Assembly (NCBI GenBank): GCA_016840305.1
Contig: JAEOSP010000586.1
Span: 1 to 33,033, forward strand
Source: Candidatus Hodarchaeota archaeon
Lineage (GTDB): Archaea; Asgardarchaeota; Heimdallarchaeia; Hodarchaeales; Hodarchaeaceae
DNA: 33,033 bases
Direction of reading: 5' to 3'
Below are positions 25,763 through 32,195 of this stretch, one piece after another. Position 1 is the first letter of the stretch; each line of letters begins with the position of its first letter. The position numbers and the translations under genes were made by a program. The notes below the pieces were generated by a model. The model saw only the letters and a list, made by a program, of their open reading frames with translations. It was not told the DNA's origin and ran no database searches.

Positions 25763-26185
25763 TTAATCCAAGAGATTTTCTTTCTTCAAATAGATGATCT
25801 TCCTTTTGGATTTAACCTTCGATTTTCCTGAGAATCGAAAGACTTGCGCACAATCAGGGCAATACCAATACTTTCGAGAAGCTTCATCTCCACTAGAAAA
25901 TTGATAAAAACCTTGAAAAATTGCATTAGGATGACGACAACGTTTATTTTTACGTTCTGCGAGAGTTTGAGTCATTACTTTAGGTATTGGAGGAGCTTCG
26001 TTTTCTATAATGCGTGTTTTATCCTTTTCAGTGTGTTTTATATTACTCTGTTCTTGAAAAGCTTTCTTATTTACTTCTACAGCTTCCTCTTTACAATTTG
26101 GGCACCAATAAATGAGTCTACGATCGGGCCCCAATCTTTTAGTGGTAATTAGTGTACCACATTTAACACAAAAAGGAGTAGGCAT
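25763..26185 (-). CDS. Divergent TFS/Rpb9/TFIIS-like zinc-ribbon protein
   Basis: A protein of 140 residues with the two-ribbon layout of archaeal TFS. The N-terminal ribbon is normal: FCVKCGTLI with CPNC (Cys6, 9, 28, 31). The C-terminal ribbon has the acidic hairpin SSGDEASRKYWYCPDC: Asp100-Glu101 correspond to the DE pair that TFIIS/TFS pushes into the polymerase active site to stimulate transcript cleavage, and Cys109/Cys112 are the second zinc pair. The first pair of that ribbon is altered to CRH (Cys83, His85) instead of Cys-x2-Cys. A basic tail of about 25 residues is extra compared with the usual length near 110. It could be a cleavage factor, an inhibitory paralogue, or a different zinc protein. 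Confidence 0.65.
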   Translation of the reverse strand: MPTPFCVKCGTLITTKRLGPDRRLIYWCPNCKEEAVEVNKKAFQEQSNIKHTEKDKTRIIENEAPPIPKVMTQTLAERKNKRCRHPNAIFQGFYQFSSGDEASRKYWYCPDCAQVFRFSGKSKVKSKRKIIYLKKENLLD

Positions 26186-26426
26186 AGGCTTTTTATCCTA
26201 GTAACTTATGTATTCATATGATGACTTTTTACTGTTTGTTAGATTAATTATTTATTCTTAAACCTTATTTTTTTTGGATTTTTATCTTCTTTTTTCATTC
26301 AGAATTATCTTAAAACTCTTACGAATTAGACGTAAACGTGCATAAAAACGGACAAATTAGTATTAATAAGAAGATTACTATTTTTTTACTATTTTTTCAA
26401 AATTTCAAGCATATTAGTTGGCTATT

Positions 26427-28391
26427 ATGAAAATTCCATATTTAGGTAAAGTAAGGATGCATTGGTGTGACGAATGCAATGTTCCTTTGATACGTAGTCA
26501 GTGTAGTATATGTAAAAAAAATGGAAGAAAGGTAAATATAACTCCTCCTGGTGATATTCGTCCTGCTTTTGAGGGTGATTTAAAAAGAATTATTTTATTA
26601 GTTGAAAAACAATTTGGTAACGAATCAGCAAACATAGTAGAAGAAAAATTGAATAATCAGGTTTTTCTATTAAATAAAGTCCCTTATATTGATAGAATGG
26701 ATGAAATTCTCTTTCATAGTGAGGTAATCGCCCTCCTTCGTTTTAATCCATTAAAGGAAGATTTTGAGATAGTACCTAAGCTCTCTCTGGCTAGGGCAAT
26801 TTGGCACAGAAGTGCATCTAGTTGGATTGATGTAGATATTGGAGCTAGAGAACCAATTCAAAAGGGAGCCTCGGTTTTAGTTCCAGGTGTGTTATCAGTT
26901 CATGGAAAAATACAGATCGATGATCCCGTCATTGTCATTTGTAAGCAAGAAGTGATAGCTGTTGGACTAGCTAAAATGGATCACGAAACCATGAAAAATT
27001 CAAAGAGAGGAGTTGCTGTCAAGACAAAGTATCGAAAATTGCAGTCCCAAAACAGCATAGAAAGAGGGAAAATCACTTCATGGCATAAAATCATTCAAGC
27101 CAACAAAATCTCATTATCAGAAATTGAGAATGAAGCCATTGGTTTTATTGAAAAAGTATCTGTTCAGTATAAGCATACTGCCGTTGCCTACTCTGGTGGT
27201 AAAGATTCCTTAGTTACTTTGGACCTCGTTGCAAAATCAGATGTTTCCTATGATATAATTTTCGCTGATACTGGGCTTGAATTTCCCGAAACTTTAGAAA
27301 ATATTGATCTAATTTCAAAAAGCTATAATAGAAGGGTCTTGACCAATGAAAATCAATCATGGGATTTTTGGGAACGATTTGAGCAATTTGGGCCTCCTAC
27401 TCGTAATTCCCGCTGGTGTTGTAAATCCTCGAAACTTGCTCCAGTGAATAATATATTAGAAAGTCAATATCCTGAAGATGATAAAATTCTAACTTTTCTA
27501 GGGAAAAGACGTTTTGAATCATACGGAAGATCTCAAGAACCAAGACTATCTCAAAACCCATGGATTCCAAAACAAATTTCTGCTTCTCCAATTAATGATT
27601 GGAGTGCGTTTGAAGTTTTTCTTTACATAAAATCTAATAATCTAGCAGATTTGCTGAATCCTTTGTACAATCAAGGTTATATTCGGATTGGGTGTTGGTT
27701 ATGCCCCGCTTCTTCTCTTGCTGATTTATCAATGCTCGAAATTTCTCATCCAGCTCTCTTCAAAATGCTAAACAGCCGCTTATCCGAAATCAAATCTTCC
27801 CTTGAATTTCCTAAAGAGTATCTCTCATGGGGTTTGTGGAGATGGAAGATTCTTCCAGCGAAGGTTAGTGTATTACTGAAACAAAAGAATATTTTGTACA
27901 AACCAAAAGATATGTCACAAGAGAATCAACAATTATTTTTTCATTTGACTAGCTCACCTTCTCCTTGTTCCATAGGAGGATTTTCTAGCTATTTATCGGC
28001 AAATCAACTACTAGATTTAAAATTAATCGAGAATCTCCTTCCGATATTAGGTAAAATACATTATAATGAGGATTTAGATATCCTATCTTTAGTTGATGAT
28101 GAGAAATCTCAATCCGATGTATTTCGTGATGGATCAATTATTGTGCGCGCTAGAGAATTAGAAATAGTTGATAAAAAGTCAAGAAATATGGTGAAAACCA
28201 TTTTTCGCATCACACATTGTGATGGATGCGGAGTATGTACCTATAATTGCCCTACCAATGCTTTGAAACTTACAGAGGGAGTAATTCAAGCTAATCCAGA
28301 CAAATGTAATCATTGTTTGAGGTGTAATAATTTTTGTCCACTTCTAAAGTATCGTGACGACTCAACATTCCTAAGTGAAACCATCGGATAA
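26427..28391 (+). CDS. PUA / PAPS-reductase-like / ferredoxin fusion protein
   Basis: A protein of 654 residues from the ATG at 26427 (a TTG at 26418 would add three). Domains in order: a small Cys-rich knuckle (CDEC...CSIC, about 14-30); a PUA-like RNA-binding domain with VLVPGVLSVHGKIQIDDPVI (about 150-200); an adenine-nucleotide alpha-hydrolase domain like PAPS reductase, with VAYSGGKDSLVTLDL (near 253) and FADTGLEFPET; Cys motifs RWCCKSSK and GCWLCPAS; and a C-terminal 2x[4Fe-4S] ferredoxin (CDGCGVCTYNCP; CNHCLRCNNFCP). The order is known in archaeal proteins often labelled PAPS reductase. The PUA domain suggests an RNA substrate, for example sulfur modification, but no function is proven. 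A 13-bp inverted repeat spans the stop. Confidence 0.85.
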   Translation: MKIPYLGKVRMHWCDECNVPLIRSQCSICKKNGRKVNITPPGDIRPAFEGDLKRIILLVEKQFGNESANIVEEKLNNQVFLLNKVPYIDRMDEILFHSEVIALLRFNPLKEDFEIVPKLSLARAIWHRSASSWIDVDIGAREPIQKGASVLVPGVLSVHGKIQIDDPVIVICKQEVIAVGLAKMDHETMKNSKRGVAVKTKYRKLQSQNSIERGKITSWHKIIQANKISLSEIENEAIGFIEKVSVQYKHTAVAYSGGKDSLVTLDLVAKSDVSYDIIFADTGLEFPETLENIDLISKSYNRRVLTNENQSWDFWERFEQFGPPTRNSRWCCKSSKLAPVNNILESQYPEDDKILTFLGKRRFESYGRSQEPRLSQNPWIPKQISASPINDWSAFEVFLYIKSNNLADLLNPLYNQGYIRIGCWLCPASSLADLSMLEISHPALFKMLNSRLSEIKSSLEFPKEYLSWGLWRWKILPAKVSVLLKQKNILYKPKDMSQENQQLFFHLTSSPSPCSIGGFSSYLSANQLLDLKLIENLLPILGKIHYNEDLDILSLVDDEKSQSDVFRDGSIIVRARELEIVDKKSRNMVKTIFRITHCDGCGVCTYNCPTNALKLTEGVIQANPDKCNHCLRCNNFCPLLKYRDDSTFLSETIG

Positions 28392-28435
28392 CGTAAATTT
28401 TATATAAGCGTTTTTATTAAATAAATTTACGTTAT
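28388..28435. repeat. 13-bp perfect inverted repeat around the stop codon of the PAPS-reductase-like gene
   Basis: ATAACGTAAATTT (28388-28400) and AAATTTACGTTAT (28423-28435) are exact reverse complements with a 22-base spacer. The TAA stop lies within the left arm. The spacer contains TATATAA and a T5 run. It could form an mRNA 3' hairpin, or be a two-site operator for the downstream region, which contains the rpoH promoter. Confidence 0.5.
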
Positions 28436-28654
28436 ATTCAATTTATATTAGGGTAAAATTATTCCCAAGTATTAGATGAATCATTAAAGGTAGTTTTTCC
28501 ATTTTCAATCCTGTGTATTTATTTATTGAATATATTGAGAATTTTATCCAATCAATTTTCTCGGATCTTGAGTTTGGAGGAGTTATCCTAAGAGAAAAAC
28601 AAAAATAACTACTATTTAAGTTCCCCTTGAGTTGTATTTTGGGGTTTACAAGCT

Positions 28655-29197
28655 GTGAACGGGCGTAAAAAACGAGTTATTGATGGTGCTAAATCCATTC
28701 TCTCAACCAGAGGCTTTGATGTAACTTCTGAAGTTGAGAATGAGGAGTACACTGATATTCTAGGTAAGGATTCAGGTGGGAAGACAATCATAGTTCGAAT
28801 TCCTTCAAAAGAAGTTGTTGGTGTTAGCGAATTAAGAGAATATAGGGAAGAAGTCGAGGAAAAAGGCTACGATCATGCCCTTTTTCTAGCATTGAATAAA
28901 TATACCCATTATGCTAAAAAGGAAGCAAAAGCAGCTGGTATTGAAACCTTTTCGATCAAATTTCCATTTTTTAATCTGTTCAAACATTATTTGGTTCCTG
29001 TTCATGAATTTGCTACTGATTCTGAAGTTAAAGAATTGGAGGAGAAATATTCAATATTCAAATATCAACTTCCAAAGATTTCAGCTGAAGATCCAGCAGT
29101 TCAATTCTTAGGCGCAAAAATCGGGGATGTTTTGAAAATAAAAAGGGATAGTCCAACTGCTGGAGAGTTCCACGTCTATAGAACCGTAGTTCCATAA
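28655..29197 (+). CDS. rpoH: RNA polymerase subunit RpoH with an added N-terminal domain (Rpb5-like)
   Basis: A protein of 180 residues, about twice the usual archaeal RpoH (75-85). The C-terminal part (about 106-180) is canonical: HYLVPVHEFATDSEVKELEE, then QLPKISAEDPAVQFLGAKIG and DVLKIKRDSPTAGEFHVYR. The first 105 residues resemble the jaw domain of eukaryotic Rpb5: STRGFDVTSEVE, a predicted strand with TIIVRIPSKEVVGVSELREY, then HALFLALNKYTHYAKKEAKA and a short link to the core. The order and spacing follow Rpb5, though without its insertion. The strand also resembles the core of restriction-endonuclease-like folds, with the E-x-K position altered (VRIPSK). The start is GTG at 28655; upstream a TTTAAG and a CCCC/GGGG dyad are visible. 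It is not next to rpoB. Confidence 0.9.
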   Translation: MNGRKKRVIDGAKSILSTRGFDVTSEVENEEYTDILGKDSGGKTIIVRIPSKEVVGVSELREYREEVEEKGYDHALFLALNKYTHYAKKEAKAAGIETFSIKFPFFNLFKHYLVPVHEFATDSEVKELEEKYSIFKYQLPKISAEDPAVQFLGAKIGDVLKIKRDSPTAGEFHVYRTVVP

Positions 29198-29374
29198 TTA
29201 AACATACAAACATATATTGAACATAAAGGAATAGCAACCAAGAACATAAAAAAGACAATTAGAGGGGTTGAAATTGACCTCAAATGTCTTTAGAATATCT
29301 CTAATCCTACTAATTACATCAAATAACACATCGCAGCCTTGATGTCACGCAAAAATCTGTAAGAGGAATAAACA

Positions 29375-30670
29375 TTGAATAAACTGAAAAACACTTGTAC
29401 CTTGCTCATTTTAGTCGTTTTTCTAACGATGAACTCAATCACTACTAATAATTCTGGCATAATAATGGTTAAAGGTGCGGTTGCTCCCACTTTTGAATCA
29501 GATATTGTGATCGGTATAGATATGGCGCACAATAATAATATTTCTACCAACCAGCTTACAAATCTGACCGTTTTACTTAATACTACTTTTAGTTCAACAC
29601 AGGTTGTTTTTCTTGATTCTAATACTAACTCCGAATCCCTCTCAAGAATAAATGTTCTTGTTGTATTAGCTCCTACGATAGCATATACTGAAACGGAAAT
29701 AGAAGACATTCAGAATTTTATCAACAATGGTAACTCAATGTTAGTTGCTACGGGGTACATGAACCAATCTACCGAATATTCTAATGATATTCTAGATACT
29801 TTCGGATTATTTTTCAGTTTATCGAGCAGTATTATACCTGAGCAGGTGATTAGTAATAAAGATAAGGTAATTCCTTATTCTAATATCGCCCGTGATTTTA
29901 CAACTCCTATAACTCCAATTTCGCAAAATATTTCTCAAATTATTTATCCTAATGGATTGGGTATTTCTTTCAATGAATCAAAGTTGGAAACATATACTTC
30001 CCCAGCCATTACTTACTTCAATCCTGTTTTACTGCTAAATTCAACTGCTAAAATATCAGAAAATAATACTTTGGCATCTACATTGGAATTTGAGAATGGT
30101 GCGAGAATTCTTACAATTGGTTCGGTGGATATGTTCAACAATAGCTATATTGAACCTCTTGATGAATCTTCTAGTCTTTTTATTGATAATACTGACTTTA
30201 TTATGAATTCAATAAGGTGGTTAGGGCGTAATATTGGAATCATGAACTTTTATGAACCTTGGACTAACCATAATGCTCAATCAATTGAATTAGGTGAGGT
30301 TATTCACGGAGGAGTCACCTTGTTGAACTCTCAGAATGAAAGTTTAACACAAACTCAGATATTTATCGCTTTGGAAAGAACTGGATCTTACTTAAGTTCA
30401 AGAATCATGAGCGTTAACTCCACCGATTCGTCAAAATTCTTTGGAAGCATTAACACAGAGGGTTTACCGACTGGTTGGAGTGATGTTGTCTTCATTGCTA
30501 ATCGTATTGGATACTTACCAATAGAATTACAAGCAGGCAGAGTATTTCTTGAAAGAGCTTTTCCGAATCCTATACCTCCTACCTTCGCATTATGGGGTTT
30601 GATGTTAGCGGCTATCGCTATATTTGTGACAAGTGCTGTGTTTGTTCGCATGAACTTCAAAGAGAATTAG
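29375..30670 (+). CDS. OST48/Wbp1-like subunit of oligosaccharyltransferase (type I membrane protein)
   Basis: A protein of 431 residues with a signal peptide (TLLILVVFLTMN, about 9-20), a long extracytoplasmic part and one membrane helix (about 403-424) with a short basic tail (RMNFKEN). This is the topology and about the length of eukaryotic OST48. Matching blocks occur in the same order: INVLVVLAPT (92-101), IEDIQNFINNGNSMLVATG (109-127; OST48 has AFIDGGGSVLVA), ENGARILTIGSVDMFNNSYI (240-259; OST48 has NARVIFSGSLDFFSDSF), ANRIGYLPIEL (375-385; OST48 has YNRLGYTHL), then Pro-rich PNPIPP before the helix. About eleven N-x-S/T sequons are present. GldG and IFT52 share the N-terminal fold and are the alternatives, but lack this C-terminal layout. 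TTG start with GAGGA eight bases upstream. Confidence 0.8.
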   Translation: MNKLKNTCTLLILVVFLTMNSITTNNSGIIMVKGAVAPTFESDIVIGIDMAHNNNISTNQLTNLTVLLNTTFSSTQVVFLDSNTNSESLSRINVLVVLAPTIAYTETEIEDIQNFINNGNSMLVATGYMNQSTEYSNDILDTFGLFFSLSSSIIPEQVISNKDKVIPYSNIARDFTTPITPISQNISQIIYPNGLGISFNESKLETYTSPAITYFNPVLLLNSTAKISENNTLASTLEFENGARILTIGSVDMFNNSYIEPLDESSSLFIDNTDFIMNSIRWLGRNIGIMNFYEPWTNHNAQSIELGEVIHGGVTLLNSQNESLTQTQIFIALERTGSYLSSRIMSVNSTDSSKFFGSINTEGLPTGWSDVVFIANRIGYLPIELQAGRVFLERAFPNPIPPTFALWGLMLAAIAIFVTSAVFVRMNFKEN

Positions 30671-30687
30671 ACGAACAAGATTAACTC

Positions 30688-31005
30688 TTATAGATACTGC
30701 GGTTCTGTCGATATCTGATAGGATTCAGGCAACAATAATAGATAATCGAGGTTTCCTAGATTTAAAATCTCGAATCCATATTGTCTAATTAGCGCATTTA
30801 TACATTGTAGAAATCTTTTTGCTTCTAATGATTTTGTAATTCGAAATTCTTTAAAAAAAAGGACAATAACATTATTATTCATCATCTCGAGTTCAATTTC
30901 ATCTGTATCACGAATATCCCGAATAGAGATACACCTAACTCTTTGTTTTCTTCCCTTTGCCTGCCGATGTAAGTTATTGCGAATATTCGCTATAAGAGAA
31001 CTCAT
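30688..31005 (-). CDS. sepF: SepF-like (DUF552) cell-division protein
   Basis: A protein of 105 residues. The core (about 22-95) follows the archaeal SepF pattern: RCISIRDIRDTDEIELEMMN, NNVIVLFFKEF, a helix EAKRFLQCINALIRQYGFEI, and LGNLDYLLLLPES. The short N-terminal stretch (IANIRNNLHRQAKGRK) could be the amphipathic membrane anchor. Archaeal SepF tethers FtsZ to the membrane. The Gly-Gly before the last strand of most family members is Tyr-Gly here. ftsZ is not in the window. It converges on the OST48-like gene, 17 bases apart. Confidence 0.7.
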   Translation of the reverse strand: MSSLIANIRNNLHRQAKGRKQRVRCISIRDIRDTDEIELEMMNNNVIVLFFKEFRITKSLEAKRFLQCINALIRQYGFEILNLGNLDYLLLLPESYQISTEPQYL

Positions 31006-31273
31006 TATTACTTCCCTGAGATGTTTTCAGATAAATAGGGGAAAATTTAACGAAATTATGGTTCAATCGTCCTTATCTATACTAAACCTTCCTCAATGTT
31101 AAAACTCATGATATTATCCCAAAAATAGGCTTACAAATCAGGATGTTCAAAGTTATGTACGATTATCAACCCGTTAATTTTGATTTCCAATAAAAATTCT
31201 CTTAACCTTCCCCACTATAAAAATTTAATTCTTCCCCTTATTATTTTTTGTTTTTAAAGGAAAGTAAGGGATA

Positions 31274-31419
31274 CGGGCCCGATGAGATTCGAACTCATGA
31301 CCCCTGCGTGTCTCCAAAGTCATAGAGTATATGACTTACCGCAGCGCAGTACTCTTTCTAGCAGTGTCGTATTCACTTATGTGAATTCAATAACTACATC
31401 CAGGCTAAGCCACGGGCCC
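31274..31419 (-). tRNA. tRNA-Arg(GCG) with two introns
   Basis: On the minus strand the acceptor strands GGGCCCG (31419-31413) and CGGGCCC (31281-31275) pair fully; discriminator G at 31274; CCA is not encoded. The T arm is ATGAG-TTCGAAT-CTCAT. Exon 1 (31419-31398) ends CCTGGAT in the D loop, exon 2 (31355-31339) is AGAGTACTGCGCTGCGG, exon 3 starts ACGCAG. Intron 1 (31397-31356, 42 nt) lies in the D loop; CTGG/CTAG forms the central helix, with bulges AT|G and AA|A. Intron 2 (31338-31310, 29 nt) lies at 37/38 with a stem of AAGTCATA and TATGACTT. Splicing gives 75 nt with anticodon loop CTGCGGA, D stem GCTT/GAGT, and A20 plus discriminator G typical of tRNA-Arg. Confidence 0.88.
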
Positions 31420-31738
31420 TTATTTTCGTCAATAAAGTAACTTTTTACCAATTAAAGGAGAAAATAATTGAATGTGAAAAAGATTTTGGCGATTTTTTTT
31501 AGATTCTCACCATTTCTTAGATTATTATAAAATGAATTATGTTTCCTGTAAGTATCTGTTTAATTGCTATTCTTTCAATACACCTTTGAGTGTAGTTATA
31601 TTTTTTCTTTGGTTGTGAGCAATATTTCTTTTGTTTAATGCGAATCATTCAATATTAACAGGTCGGATAAAAAAATTTTAAAGTAGGTTTTGTCCAATGT
31701 AAAGCAAGAGTTCAAAAATTCATTCAGAGGCTTTAAAG
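31420..31738. other. Intergenic region between tRNA and membrane protein, promoter elements only
   Basis: About 320 very AT-rich bases. Near the right end, AAAAAAATTTTAAA (about 31668-31683) is a TATA-like element about 55 bases before the downstream gene, and GAGG (31725-31730 region) is its likely Shine-Dalgarno. I see no open frame, repeat or RNA gene. Confidence 0.4.
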
Positions 31739-32116
31739 ATGAAAACACCCACGTTAATAGGTACAATCATATTTGGTTTTAGCATTTTGGTCACTGCTAT
31801 CGGTGCATTACGGTTAGATTTTATAATTACTGATCTTCCGAGAACAGAGTATTTTGAATTATTTTTTATTTGGGCCACTGGGGTTATAGGTGGTATTGGT
31901 ATGGGATATGGGAGTCGTGAAAGTTTTGGTTACAATGAAGGAAATAATGCAACAATTATTGGTGGTTTAGGATTTGTTGGGAGTATTATCCTTGCAGTAT
32001 GGATGATTGTGAACGATTATCCACCATTTTATGGGATTTTAATCGCTCTACTTGGAGCTGTTCTGGCATTAATCGGCTTGTATGTTGTTGTGGTTTCTAC
32101 ACAGGAAACATACTGA
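31739..32116 (+). CDS. Small membrane protein with four helices, function unknown
   Basis: A protein of 125 residues that I do not recognise. Four hydrophobic segments are evident at about 5-24, 42-58, 70-92 and 97-119. The loop between the second and third contains GIGMGYGSRESFGYNEGNN, rich in glycine. There is no signal-peptide cleavage site or catalytic motif. It starts at an ATG preceded by GAGG. It converges on the cyclic 2,3-diphosphoglycerate synthetase gene and sits alone between it and the tRNA. Confidence 0.6.
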   Translation: MKTPTLIGTIIFGFSILVTAIGALRLDFIITDLPRTEYFELFFIWATGVIGGIGMGYGSRESFGYNEGNNATIIGGLGFVGSIILAVWMIVNDYPPFYGILIALLGAVLALIGLYVVVVSTQETY

Positions 32117-32195
32117 GCTTTTCACTCAAGTATGATTGAGTATCTTCCTTGGATAGCAATATAACCTGATCAAAGCGACTTGGAATTAAACCTAT

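Noticed and set aside
31351..31397. Placing the first tRNA intron after the D stem (TAGT copy at its 5' end)
   Set aside because: GTAGT and AGAGT are near repeats, so an intron at 25/26 is formally possible. It would leave a U-U mismatch in the D stem and G in place of A21, and it lacks a good bulge-helix-bulge.
31274..31419. Reading the tRNA as Cys(GCA) or Ser(GGA) by moving the second intron
   Set aside because: Ser would need a long variable arm, but only GGGTC is present. Cys would need the intron at 35/36 and a U discriminator. The 37/38 position gives a normal CTGCGGA loop, and A20 plus discriminator G fit arginine.
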